A DNA stretch of 64,000 nucleotides, from assembly GCA_963781775.1 (NCBI GenBank), contig CAWAHE010000026.1, positions 124,001 to 188,000 of the forward strand. The letters are read 5' to 3'. Within the stretch, counting starts at the first letter, position 1; each line of letters opens with the position of its first letter. Made by a program: the position numbers and the translations under genes. Positions 1 to 8,196 of the stretch are shown here, in pieces. The notes beneath the pieces are model-generated. The model searched no databases and was not told the DNA's origin. It saw only the letters and a list, made by a program, of their open reading frames with translations. The stretch is from CAVSRC01 sp963781775 (GTDB lineage Bacteria; Pseudomonadota; Alphaproteobacteria; Rhizobiales; Kaistiaceae).

Positions 1-1
1 C

Positions 2-397
2 GTTGGCCGGCGTTTCGCGCGCCTGCCGCGCCACCTGTTCCGCGTCGTCGTCGCCCACCACCCGTTCATGCCGCCGGCCGAGGCCGCTGGAACCCGCCTC
101 GTCGGCCGCGCCAGAAAAGCCGTCGCTGCCTTCTCGCAATACGGCGTCGATCTCATCTTGTCCGGCCATCTCCACCGCGGCTATCGGCGGGCGCTCGCCG
201 AGGAAGCGGAGGTGCTGTCCGGTGGGCTCGGTCCGACCGCCGGGGGCCTGCACGTCGTCCACGCGGCCACCGCCACATCTACGCGTCTGCGTGACGAGCC
301 CAACAGCTACAACATCATCTCTGTCGCCGACCGCGTCTTCCAGATGAGTGTCCGCCAGTGGGACGGCGCCCTTTGGGTTGATCGGGACGCGGGCTAG
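2..397 (+). CDS. Metallophosphoesterase, C-terminal part (5' truncated by window edge)
   Basis: This is the last about 131 residues of a calcineurin-like phosphoesterase; the start lies outside the window. The visible part holds the metal-binding histidine motif VAHHPF near the left edge and, about 30 residues later, the SGHLHRGY motif. These are the last two metal-ligand blocks of the fold in cAMP phosphodiesterase-like and purple-acid-like enzymes. The reading frame is open from base 2 and ends at TAG 395-397. The substrate cannot be told from this fragment. The unrelated cyclase gene follows 60 bp downstream on the same strand, so a cyclic-nucleotide link is possible but unproven. Confidence 0.8.
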   Translation, partial: VGRRFARLPRHLFRVVVAHHPFMPPAEAAGTRLVGRARKAVAAFSQYGVDLILSGHLHRGYRRALAEEAEVLSGGLGPTAGGLHVVHAATATSTRLRDEPNSYNIISVADRVFQMSVRQWDGALWVDRDAG

Positions 398-457
398 TTC
401 CGCGGCAGGCAACCGGCCGTCGTGCCGCCTTTTTCGATTTCCGTGTAATATCGGGGC

Positions 458-1864
458 ATGGGTGAAGCGGAATCCCTGTTTTCCGTTCTGCGCCGGACTG
501 CCGATCCGAAGATCGTTGCGGCAATCGAGGATGTGGTCGCGAACGGCGCCGACCGCGATCTGGCGCGCATCAACCCGCTCGCCTTTGCCGCGAAGCGCGG
601 CTTTGCGGCCGATCCGACGATCGCGGCTTTCCTCCACGCCGCCCGCCTCGGCCTCTTCGAAATGTCGTGGAACGTGCTCTGCCCCGGCTGCGGCGGCGTC
701 CTCGGCGCCAACAGCAGCCTGAAGACCGTTCACGAGGAAATCTACAATTGTTCGCTTTGCAGCGCCGGCTATGAGCCCACGCTCGACGAGATGGTCGAGG
801 TCGTCTTCACCGTCAGCGCGCGTATCCGCCGCATCGCCGCCCACGATCCGGATTCCCTGTCTCCGGTTGAATATGCCCGCCAGGTCTTCTGGAGTTCAGG
901 CGTCGACCTGCCCGACGATCTCGATGAGAGGATCGAGAAGTTCACCCTCGAATACCTGGAACTGCCGCCCGGGCAAAAGGCGGTCATCTCGGTCCAGCTT
1001 CCCGCCGGAAAGATCGTCGTCTTCGATCCGGTCACCCACGCCGCCCATTTCATCGACGTGCAGGGCGAGCCGACCCACGACCGGCAGATGCTGGAGATCG
1101 CCTACAACGAATTGAGCGCGCCCACCGGCGCCGTCGCCATGCATCCTGGGCTGCTGCGAATCTCGGTCGACAATCAGACCCAACGGCGAGTGCTGCCCTC
1201 TGTCTGGCTGGTCGGCGAGGGGCTCCACGAGATACTCGGCCACCGTCGCCCGTTTCTCACCGCCAAGCGACTGCTGTCCAACCAGACCTTCCGCGATCTC
1301 TTTCGCGCCGAGGCGCTCGATATCGACCAGCGCCTCAAGATTCTGAGCCTGACATTCCTGTTCACGGACCTGAAGGGCTCGACCGCCTTCTACGAGCGCG
1401 TCGGCGATCTCTCGGCCTACGATCTCGTCCGCTCGCATTTTCACGTGCTGCACGAGATCGTCGCGGGCGAGTCCGGCGCGGTGGTCAAGACCATCGGCGA
1501 CGCCGTGATGGCGACGTTCACCACGCCTGACCGGGCGGTTGCCGCGGCGCTGAAGATGCGCGACGGCATGCGCGCTCTCAACGAGCAGCGCGGCCATGAG
1601 GATCTCGTCCTCAAGATCGGCATCCACGAGGGGCCCTGCCTCGCGGTCAATCTGAACGACCGCCAGGATTATTTCGGGCAGACCGTCAACATCGCCTCGC
1701 GCGTCCAGAACCTCGCCGACTCGCGCACCATCTATGCGACCGAGCCAGTCGTCGACTACCCGCAGTCCTCCGAACTGCTCAAGCAGATCGGCCTCGTCCC
1801 GGTGCCGCACAGCGTCGAGCTGCGCGGCATCACCGAGCACGTCAAGATCTACGAGATCCCCTGA
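458..1864 (+). CDS. Class III adenylate/guanylate cyclase with DUF5939-like N-terminal region
   Basis: The 468-residue protein has two parts. Residues about 1-290 resemble the DUF5939 region found ahead of some bacterial cyclase domains and carry two CxxC pairs (C75/C78 and C98/C101) that look like a zinc ribbon. Residues about 295-468 are a class III nucleotide cyclase catalytic domain. The first metal-binding aspartate is in FTDLKGST (D304), the second in TIGDAVM (D348), and the transition-state residues are in the NIASR motif, so the domain looks active. No membrane segment is seen, so it should be soluble. Product (cAMP or cGMP) and input signal are unknown. The following hydrolase starts 5 bp after the stop, suggesting co-transcription. 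Confidence 0.85.
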   Translation: MGEAESLFSVLRRTADPKIVAAIEDVVANGADRDLARINPLAFAAKRGFAADPTIAAFLHAARLGLFEMSWNVLCPGCGGVLGANSSLKTVHEEIYNCSLCSAGYEPTLDEMVEVVFTVSARIRRIAAHDPDSLSPVEYARQVFWSSGVDLPDDLDERIEKFTLEYLELPPGQKAVISVQLPAGKIVVFDPVTHAAHFIDVQGEPTHDRQMLEIAYNELSAPTGAVAMHPGLLRISVDNQTQRRVLPSVWLVGEGLHEILGHRRPFLTAKRLLSNQTFRDLFRAEALDIDQRLKILSLTFLFTDLKGSTAFYERVGDLSAYDLVRSHFHVLHEIVAGESGAVVKTIGDAVMATFTTPDRAVAAALKMRDGMRALNEQRGHEDLVLKIGIHEGPCLAVNLNDRQDYFGQTVNIASRVQNLADSRTIYATEPVVDYPQSSELLKQIGLVPVPHSVELRGITEHVKIYEIP

Positions 1865-1869
1865 GGCCG

Positions 1870-2583
1870 ATGGCAACCTTCGGATTGATTCACGGTGCCT
1901 GGCACGGCGCCTGGTGCTGGAATCTTCTTGCGCCGGAACTCAAGGCGCTCGGCCACGTGGTGCGGACCGTCGATCTGCCCATCGATGACGCCGGCGCCGG
2001 CCCGACCGACTACGCCCGCGCCGCGGCGGCCGCGTTCACCGGCGACGAACCGCCGATCGTCGTCGGCCACTCCATGGCCGGGATCGTCGCGCCGCTGGTT
2101 GCGGACTTCATGCCGGTGCGCGGGCTCGTCTATCTGTCGGCGCTGATCCGCCGTCCCGGCCATAGCTGCGCCGAGGATCGCGCCGCTGGTCTCAACTCGG
2201 ATCTCAACCCGCCCGGCTTCGCCGACGACGTCCAGCGCGACGACAAGGGTCTCACCTACTACGTGACGCCTGCCGCGGCGGCCCGCGACTTCTATCAAGA
2301 TTGCGATCCCGCCGACGCCGCCTGGGCTTTCACGCAGCTTCGCCGGCAGGCGAGCTATTGGGCCGATCGCTCGCCACAGGCCGAGTGGCCGAAGGTTCCG
2401 GCCGCCTCGATCGTGTGCTCCGAGGATCGCGCCATCAATCCGGTCTGGCAGCGTCGCGTGGCGCGCGACTGGCTCAAGGTCGAGCCAATCGCGTTCGCCG
2501 GCGGCCACTCGCCGTTCATGGCGCGGCCGGGCGACCTTGCGTCGCTCCTCGATCGACTGGCGCGCACCACGTTTGCCGCGTAA
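1870..2583 (+). CDS. Alpha/beta hydrolase
   Basis: This 237-residue alpha/beta hydrolase has no signal peptide. The oxyanion region GAWHGAWCW lies at the N-terminus and the nucleophile elbow is GHSMAG (serine near residue 62). A catalytic aspartate candidate sits in SEDRAI and a histidine in GGHSPFM near the C-terminus. The order and spacing resemble the esterase/methylesterase branch typified by plant salicylate methylesterases. It starts 5 bp after the cyclase stop, so the two are probably translated from one message. The substrate cannot be inferred; a small ester is a reasonable guess from the family. Confidence 0.85.
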   Translation: MATFGLIHGAWHGAWCWNLLAPELKALGHVVRTVDLPIDDAGAGPTDYARAAAAAFTGDEPPIVVGHSMAGIVAPLVADFMPVRGLVYLSALIRRPGHSCAEDRAAGLNSDLNPPGFADDVQRDDKGLTYYVTPAAAARDFYQDCDPADAAWAFTQLRRQASYWADRSPQAEWPKVPAASIVCSEDRAINPVWQRRVARDWLKVEPIAFAGGHSPFMARPGDLASLLDRLARTTFAA

Positions 2584-2611
2584 GTCTCTCCGCATCCAGA
2601 ATCGCGACAGG

Positions 2612-2800
2612 ATGTCGAAGAGGCCCATGACAACGACAAATGACCGCTACAAATCGCACAAGGACCGCAAGAAACCGGCGGTGGTGAAGAGAATATCGGT
2701 CTCGGACGAGGCCAAGGCGGCCTACGAGGCGATGGTTAAGGAGCGCGACGAGCGCGAGCGGACCTACGCCAAGCACCTCGCTCCCGACGGACGCCGCTGA
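2612..2800 (+). CDS. Small charged hypothetical protein (62 aa)
   Basis: The short protein is rich in lysine, arginine and glutamate and has no membrane segment or signal peptide. I do not recognise the family. I chose ATG 2612 because an upstream start would overlap the hydrolase gene heavily; ATG 2627 is an alternative. The composition is typical of a small soluble, possibly nucleic-acid-associated protein, but no function can be claimed. It lies between the hydrolase and manC on the same strand. Confidence 0.5.
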   Translation: MSKRPMTTTNDRYKSHKDRKKPAVVKRISVSDEAKAAYEAMVKERDERERTYAKHLAPDGRR

Positions 2801-2874
2801 CCGTCCTTGTTCCCCTCGCCGGGAATATTGGCTAGGTAGCTCAGGTTTTCAGGTCGGCGAACGGGCGAGCGCGC

Positions 2875-4293
2875 GTGATCATTCCCGTCATTCTCTGCGG
2901 CGGCGCCGGTTCGCGCCTGTGGCCGGTCTCGCGCGAGGATTCGCCGAAGCCGTTCTTGCCGCTGGTCGACGGCCTTTCGACGTTTGCTCTGACACTGGCA
3001 CGGGTCTCCGACCCGTCGCTGTTCGCGCCACCGGTGATCATCACCGGCGCCGATCACGCCCACCACGTCACGGCGGCGCTCGCCGAGGCGGGCATCGAGG
3101 CCACCATGCTGCTGGAACCGGTAGCGCGCGATACGGCGCCGGCGGTTGCCGCCGCGGCCGCCTTCGTCGCCAGCGCCACGCCGGACGCCATGATTCTCGT
3201 GCTGGCCGCCGACCACGTCATCCGCGACCTCAACGGCTTCCACGATACCGTGCGTGCGGCGTTGCCTGCGGCCGAAGCCGGCCGCATCGTCGTCTTCGGT
3301 ATTCGCCCGACAGGTCCGGCCACCGGCTACGGCTATATCCGTCCCGGCACCGCCACCGGCTACGGCGCCGCTCGCGCCGTTGCCGCCTTCGAGGAGAAGC
3401 CGGACAGCACCCGCGCCAGCCATCTGATCGCCGAAGGCTGCCTGTGGAACAGCGGCATCTTCCTGATGCGCGCGAGCGTCGCCCTCGATGAGACGAGGGC
3501 TCATGCGCCGGCCGTCGCCGAGGCGGCGCAGGCTGCCATGATTGCCGCCGACATCGGCGCCGGGGGCGTCCGTCTCGCTGCCGAGGCATTCGGCAAGGCG
3601 CCGAAGATTTCCGTCGACCGCGCCGTCATGGAGAAGACCCGCCACGCCGCCGTCGTCGATGCCGGTTTCGACTGGTCCGATGTCGGCACATGGTCGGCGG
3701 TGTGGGAGGCGGCGGTGCGCGACGAAGCCGGCAATGTCGCCATCGGCGACGCCGTGCTGCTCGACTCCACCGGCAGCTATGTGCGCTCCAGCCGGCCGCG
3801 CGTCGGCGTGGTCGGCCTCAGCGATGCCGTCGTCGTCGCTACCGACGATGCGGTCCTCGTCACCACGCGCGGCCATGCCGACCGCGTCAGGGATCTCGCC
3901 GCCCGGATCGAGCAGGCGCCGGAAGCGCTCTTCGGCGATTTCGCCCGCCACTACCGGCCCTGGGGCTATTACCAGTCGCTCGATCAGGGCAAGCGCCATC
4001 AGGTCAAGCGCATCGTCGTCAATCCCGGCGCGCGCCTGTCCTTGCAGAAACATGCCCATCGCGCCGAGCACTGGACGGTTGTCGAGGGCGTCGCCGAGGT
4101 CACTGTCGGCATGGCGCGCGATGCGCTGACGGTCACGACGGTGACCGAGAACAAGTCGATCCACATACCGCTCGGCGCCATCCACCGCATGGCCAATCCG
4201 GGAAAGACGCCGATGACGCTGATCGAAGTTCAGGTCGGCGACTATCTCGGCGAGGACGACATCGTCCGCCTCGAGGACGACTACGGGCGCTAG
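2875..4293 (+). CDS. manC: Bifunctional mannose-1-phosphate guanylyltransferase / mannose-6-phosphate isomerase
   Basis: The enzyme makes GDP-mannose from mannose-1-P and GTP, and its C-terminal half interconverts fructose-6-P and mannose-6-P, feeding exopolysaccharide or LPS sugar synthesis in the cytoplasm. At 472 residues it has the usual length of ManC/XanB/AlgA. The nucleotidyltransferase signature GGAGSRLWP occurs near residue 8, followed by FEEKPD and NSGIFL. The cupin-type type II isomerase domain follows RPWGYY near residue 360 and holds LSLQKHAHRAEHW, typical of the metal site. The proposed start is GTG 2875; no strong ribosome site is seen. No polysaccharide cluster is adjacent. 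Confidence 0.93.
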   Translation: MIIPVILCGGAGSRLWPVSREDSPKPFLPLVDGLSTFALTLARVSDPSLFAPPVIITGADHAHHVTAALAEAGIEATMLLEPVARDTAPAVAAAAAFVASATPDAMILVLAADHVIRDLNGFHDTVRAALPAAEAGRIVVFGIRPTGPATGYGYIRPGTATGYGAARAVAAFEEKPDSTRASHLIAEGCLWNSGIFLMRASVALDETRAHAPAVAEAAQAAMIAADIGAGGVRLAAEAFGKAPKISVDRAVMEKTRHAAVVDAGFDWSDVGTWSAVWEAAVRDEAGNVAIGDAVLLDSTGSYVRSSRPRVGVVGLSDAVVVATDDAVLVTTRGHADRVRDLAARIEQAPEALFGDFARHYRPWGYYQSLDQGKRHQVKRIVVNPGARLSLQKHAHRAEHWTVVEGVAEVTVGMARDALTVTTVTENKSIHIPLGAIHRMANPGKTPMTLIEVQVGDYLGEDDIVRLEDDYGR

Positions 4294-4350
4294 CGGCCCG
4301 ATGGCCGGGGGGCGACCATCCATGCAGGATGCCGAAATCGACGGGCGACC

Positions 4351-5268
4351 ATGACGCGCTGGCTGATCCTGATCGCGGTCGTGATTGCGGTGCTGGCCGT
4401 CGCGCTCGGGCTGAACACAATCACCATCGATTCGGCAGTGCGCGCCGCGGCGCCGCGGGACGGTGGCGATATCGTCGACACGGACGTTGTCGCGGCCAAT
4501 GTCAGGGTCGAAGGCGAGGGGGCGCCGATCGTCCTCATTCATGGCTTCGCGGCCGCTATCGACTGGTGGGACGACATTGCGCCCGCGCTCGCTGCTGATC
4601 ACCGCGTCATCCGCCTCGATCTGATCGGCCACGGTGGCACGGCAGCCCCGGCGTCCGGCTATTCCATCGAGCGGCAGGCGCAGCTCGTCGCCGCTGTGCT
4701 CGACAACCTCGGTGTCGATCGCGTCACCGTCATCGGGCATTCGATGGGCGGCGAGGTCGCCACTGCGCTCGCCGTCATGGACCCGGCGCGCATCGAGCGC
4801 ATGATCCTCATCGACAGCCCGCCGACCGCGGACACCACGTTCACGCCATTGACCGGTGCCACGCTGTCCCCGGTTCTCGGTCAGGCGTTATGGCGCATGC
4901 GCACCGACGCTGCGGTCCGCCTCGGGCTGGCGCAAGGCTTCGCCAAGGGCTTCCCGGTTCCGGAGCAATTCGTCAGTGATTTCGACCAGCTCACCTACAC
5001 CGCCTTCCGCTCGGCACATGACGCGAGCGTCGCCTACCGCACCGAGAAGCCGACCTATGCCCGGCTGGCCGCGCTCGGTCCGGTGCCGAAGCTGCTGGCT
5101 ATCTTCGGTGCGCTCGATGCCATCGTTCCGGCTGCGACCGCGAAATTCTACGAGCAGGTGCCGGGTGCGAAGGTCGAGACGATCGACGGTGTCGGCCACT
5201 CGCCGATGGTCGAGGCGCCTGACAAGACGCTGGCGCTGATCCGCGCGTTTCTCGCGCCGGCGCCCTAG
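4351..5268 (+). CDS. Membrane-anchored alpha/beta hydrolase
   Basis: The 305-residue protein begins with a hydrophobic helix (residues about 4-20) that could anchor it in the inner membrane or act as an uncleaved signal, placing the catalytic domain in the periplasm. The alpha/beta hydrolase core has the HGFAA oxyanion region, the nucleophile elbow GHSMGGEVA, an aspartate in GALDAIVP and the histidine in GVGHSPMVEAP, so the triad is complete. The substrate is unknown. Its TAG stop (5266-5268) shares the four bases CTAG with the stop of the convergent outer-membrane protein gene. Confidence 0.85.
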   Translation: MTRWLILIAVVIAVLAVALGLNTITIDSAVRAAAPRDGGDIVDTDVVAANVRVEGEGAPIVLIHGFAAAIDWWDDIAPALAADHRVIRLDLIGHGGTAAPASGYSIERQAQLVAAVLDNLGVDRVTVIGHSMGGEVATALAVMDPARIERMILIDSPPTADTTFTPLTGATLSPVLGQALWRMRTDAAVRLGLAQGFAKGFPVPEQFVSDFDQLTYTAFRSAHDASVAYRTEKPTYARLAALGPVPKLLAIFGALDAIVPAATAKFYEQVPGAKVETIDGVGHSPMVEAPDKTLALIRAFLAPAP

Positions 5269-6035
5269 AAGCGCAGCGTTGCCGTCAGGATCGGCCCGGC
5301 ATAGTCGACGTCCCGGGTTACGCCACCGGAATCGTGTTCGACATGAACGATCCGGTAGCCCGCCGAGAGATCGAGGCAGTCCTTGAGCGTGTAGCCGAGC
5401 GTGCCGGCGAACTGCCACGTCAGGTCGGAAGGGCCGGTGAAGCCGCCGATGTCGGCATAGCCGGTGAGGTAGGCTCGTGCGCCGAGATTGACCCGGCCGC
5501 TCGCGCCGACGATCGGATCGACCCAGGATTCGCTGCGCTGCGCCGCAATGCTGAGGACGGGGTTGGCCGATGTCAGCGTCAGGTCGCTGTCAAACCACCA
5601 CGCGCGCAGGCCCGCCAGCAAATCGAACGAACCGATATCGCTTTCGAGGGCGCGATAGCCCGCCGTCACGGTCGTGAAGAAGACGCTGTGATCGAGCGTC
5701 CCGCTGACAAAGGGGAGCGCGCCGACATCGATGGGTGTCGCCGTCGCCACGTAGAAGAAATCGGCGGAGAGCGCGATGCGGTCGCGACGCAGCGTGACGA
5801 CGGTCGCGAACGTGCCGGTCAGATCATGAAAGATGTCGTCGAAGGATTCGTCGACCGTGATCGCCGGCAATGCCGGCGCCAGTTGCAGCGTGCCGCTCAA
5901 GCCCGCCATCCAGAAATAGGGCGTCGCCTCGAGCTCGAATCGCGAACTGAATTCGGTCCGCGAGAGCGTCTTGTCCGCGGCGGTCGCCGTGCCGGCGGCC
6001 AGCATCGCGACCGCGAACAGCGATCCCGTCAGCAT
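5265..6035 (-). CDS. Outer-membrane beta-barrel protein
   Basis: The 256-residue product has an N-terminal signal peptide (about 20 residues, ending in alanines) and then alternating polar/hydrophobic strands rich in Tyr, Phe, Gly and Asp. It ends in phenylalanine (TATLRF), as outer-membrane barrels do for BAM recognition. It resembles uncharacterised outer-membrane proteins of Rhizobiales; transport specificity is unknown. ATG 6035 starts directly at the signal peptide; an in-frame GTG at 6056 is possible. The upstream small secreted protein gene ends at 6062, so the two are closely spaced on the same strand. Confidence 0.75.
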   Translation of the reverse strand: MLTGSLFAVAMLAAGTATAADKTLSRTEFSSRFELEATPYFWMAGLSGTLQLAPALPAITVDESFDDIFHDLTGTFATVVTLRRDRIALSADFFYVATATPIDVGALPFVSGTLDHSVFFTTVTAGYRALESDIGSFDLLAGLRAWWFDSDLTLTSANPVLSIAAQRSESWVDPIVGASGRVNLGARAYLTGYADIGGFTGPSDLTWQFAGTLGYTLKDCLDLSAGYRIVHVEHDSGGVTRDVDYAGPILTATLRF

Positions 6036-6061
6036 CCGGGCGGCGTCGCCAGCCACCGCCT

Positions 6062-6523
6062 CTAGCGTCCCCTCAACGTCACAGCCATGCGCGCGTTGTA
6101 GCAACGTGTACCCAACAGCGTGATGCACACGTTGCACTGCATGCCATTGCCGCCGTCGAAATAGCTGCAATTGTGCACCGAGCGCACCCGCCAGCTCTGA
6201 ATCTGGCAGCGCATGCCGCGATAGTCGAAGGCGAGCGCCTTCTTGTTGTCGGGCAGCCTCTTGCGCAGGTCGCGCATATAGGCCGACACCACGAAGGGCA
6301 CGCTGACCCGGTTGGCGACGTAGCTGCCTTCGCAGCTTCCGAACATCTCGCCTTTTTGCGAGTTCTCGCCACCGTTGCAGCGATAGACCGACAATGCCGT
6401 TACCGCCCGCGACAGCGACACGCAGCTCACCACGCCGGCCCTGAATAGTTCCCCCGCCGTCGCCGGCCCCGCCTGCAGGAGGGCGGCGCCAACGACAAGA
6501 AGAATGGCGAGTTTCGTGCTCAT
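6062..6523 (-). CDS. Small secreted cysteine-containing hypothetical protein (153 aa)
   Basis: The protein opens with a clear Sec signal peptide (hydrophobic core ILLVVGAALLQA, ending near PATAG). The mature part of about 130 residues has several cysteines, including a CNVC pair, which suggests periplasmic disulfides. I do not recognise the family. It lies immediately upstream of the outer-membrane barrel gene on the same strand and may be co-transcribed with it. The ATG at 6523 faces the divergent phosphoesterase gene. Function unknown. Confidence 0.65.
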   Translation of the reverse strand: MSTKLAILLVVGAALLQAGPATAGELFRAGVVSCVSLSRAVTALSVYRCNGGENSQKGEMFGSCEGSYVANRVSVPFVVSAYMRDLRKRLPDNKKALAFDYRGMRCQIQSWRVRSVHNCSYFDGGNGMQCNVCITLLGTRCYNARMAVTLRGR

Positions 6524-6634
6524 CGTTGCCTCGATGGCGATCACGGAACCGCAACAACAGAATGAATACCGGCTGAAACGGCGCTTGTCACCGTCGCGGA
6601 AGACTTTCGGCGGCGGTCGTTGTGCTGCTTTTTC

Positions 6635-6666
6635 GCGCCTTGACGCCCCCGTCCGGAAACTGTCCA
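6635..6666 (+). repeat. Imperfect direct repeat, copy A (upstream of phosphoesterase)
   Basis: About 32 bp starting GCGCCTTGACGCCCC and ending TGTCCA recurs with a few mismatches and one gap at 8106-8136. The two copies bracket the gene at 6711-8102. Copy A does not contain the RutR-like site that overlaps the end of copy B. Confidence 0.6.
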
Positions 6667-6710
6667 GTTCCTCTGCCGGCCGGCGACACAGGAAGGCGTC
6701 GTTGGGGAGG

Positions 6711-8102
6711 ATGATTTTGCATCTCAAGCACGTTGCCGCTGCGGCCATCTTTGGGCTCGTCATCCCGGCCAGCGTCAGCGCCGAACCCGTCGGCACGTTC
6801 AGCCTGATCTCGGACTTCCATTTCGATCCGTTTGATCCGCCGGAGCTTGCGGCGGCGCTTTCCGCCGCGGACGTCGAGGCATGGCCGGGAATCTTCGCAA
6901 CCATTGGCGACCAGGCGATGTCGACTTGGGGCAAGGACACCAACCACGCACTGCTTGCCTCGAGCCTCGCGGCCTTTGCCGCGAATGCCGCTGCAAGCGA
7001 TTTCGCCGTGGTGCCCGGCGACTTCCTGGCGCATGAGTTCGAGACGAAAGCCGGCGCCGCCCTCGGTGTCCCGTCAACCGACGCGAAGGTTCGCGAGATG
7101 GCGGTCAAGACGACCGTCTTCGTCGGCGAGAGCCTCGCCAGGATCCTTCCCGGCAAGCCCATCATTGTCGCGCTTGGCAACAACGATTCGGACTGCGGCG
7201 ACTATCAGCTGACGCCGAACGGCAGCTATCTCGCCGACACCCGGGAGATGGTCCGCCGGCTCGCCGGCGCCGACCTGGTCGCGCCCGACTTCGATCAGAC
7301 CTACAACGCCGGCGGCTATTACGCGGTCCGGCATCCGGCCCTGCCGAAGACGCTCATTCTTGTCGTCAACGACGTGCTGTGGTCGGCGAACTATCAGGAT
7401 GCGTGCGGGTCGGACGGCAAGGTCGCGGCCGAAGCAATGATGGGCTGGCTGCTCGACAACCTCGCCAGCCAGAGGGCGGCGGGCGGCGCGGTGTGGCTGG
7501 TCCACCACATCCCGTGGGGGATCGATCCGTATTCGACGGCGCACTCATCGGCGGCGAGTTGCGCGGCGAAGGTTGTGCCGTTCCTGCGCCAGCCCTTCGC
7601 CGACGGCTTCATCAGGCTCCTGCGCGACTACCGGGATATCATCCAGGCGAGCTACTCCGGTCACGTCCACACCGACGACTATCGGCTGCTCATCGACGAC
7701 AAGGCCGGGGTTCTCGGCCTGCAGAAGATCCCGCCGGCGATCAGCCCCATCTACGACCAGAACCCCGGCTACGAGGTCGTGTCCTACGATCGGAAGACCG
7801 GCGTCCCGAACGATTTCTCGACTTACTATCTGGCGAACCTGGACAAGGTGTCGCCATCGGTGCCGGCCGACTGGCGGTTCGAATACACGTTCACCCAGGC
7901 CTACGGCATCCCGCAGTATTCGGCCGACGGCGTTGCCGCGATGGTGAAGGCGGTCGAGGCAGGTGGGCCGGCGGCCGACACATACCGGCGGCTCTACACG
8001 GTCAACCACGAATCCCTGCCGGCGAAAGACCTGCTCGCCTACACGTGCGCCATGACCCGTTTGGAGCAGGAGGGCTTCACCAAGTGCTATTGCAGCGACT
8101 GA
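6711..8102 (+). CDS. Secreted acid-sphingomyelinase-like metallophosphoesterase
   Basis: The precursor is 463 residues with a signal peptide (hydrophobic run AAAAIFGLVIPA, cleavage near SVSA). The dimetal phosphoesterase motifs appear in order: SDFHFD near the mature N-terminus, GNNDSDC, HHIPWG and SGHVHTDDY. This arrangement is typical of acid sphingomyelinase-like phosphodiesterases, so a secreted phosphodiester hydrolase is likely; the true substrate is unknown. A GGGGAGG box directly abuts ATG 6711; the in-frame TTG at 6717 has better spacing from it and would still keep the signal peptide. A 31-32 bp direct repeat flanks the gene. Confidence 0.85.
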   Translation: MILHLKHVAAAAIFGLVIPASVSAEPVGTFSLISDFHFDPFDPPELAAALSAADVEAWPGIFATIGDQAMSTWGKDTNHALLASSLAAFAANAAASDFAVVPGDFLAHEFETKAGAALGVPSTDAKVREMAVKTTVFVGESLARILPGKPIIVALGNNDSDCGDYQLTPNGSYLADTREMVRRLAGADLVAPDFDQTYNAGGYYAVRHPALPKTLILVVNDVLWSANYQDACGSDGKVAAEAMMGWLLDNLASQRAAGGAVWLVHHIPWGIDPYSTAHSSAASCAAKVVPFLRQPFADGFIRLLRDYRDIIQASYSGHVHTDDYRLLIDDKAGVLGLQKIPPAISPIYDQNPGYEVVSYDRKTGVPNDFSTYYLANLDKVSPSVPADWRFEYTFTQAYGIPQYSADGVAAMVKAVEAGGPAADTYRRLYTVNHESLPAKDLLAYTCAMTRLEQEGFTKCYCSD

Positions 8103-8105
8103 GGC

Positions 8106-8136
8106 GCGCCTTGACGCCCCGTCTGGAATTTGTCCA
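8106..8136 (+). repeat. Imperfect direct repeat, copy B (upstream of preT)
   Basis: This is the partner of the repeat at 6635-6666, with the shared core GCGCCTTGACG, then CCCCGTC, GGAA and TGTCCA. Its right end overlaps the probable RutR operator at 8130-8145 in front of preT. Confidence 0.6.
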
Positions 8137-8145
8137 AATGATCAA
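8130..8145 (+). promoter_or_regulatory. Probable RutR operator upstream of preT
   Basis: The sequence TTGTCCAAATGATCAA is a 16-bp imperfect palindrome that differs at two positions from TTGACCANNTGGTCAA, the known RutR consensus. It lies 51 bp ahead of the preT ATG. A TTGACG hexamer at 8111-8116 could be a -35 box; the operator would then cover the -10 region, consistent with repression relieved by uracil or thymine. Position and half-sites are read directly; binding is inferred. Confidence 0.65.
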
Positions 8146-8196
8146 AGAGTCAGGTTCCGCCGCCTGGTGAAGCAGGCCGGGGAGAGGGGAGTTTTC

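Noticed and set aside
2764..4740. 658-codon minus-strand ORF across manC and the next hydrolase
   Set aside because: It is antisense to clearly conserved genes and its product is a low-complexity Asp/Arg/Gly string, typical of shadow frames in high-GC DNA.
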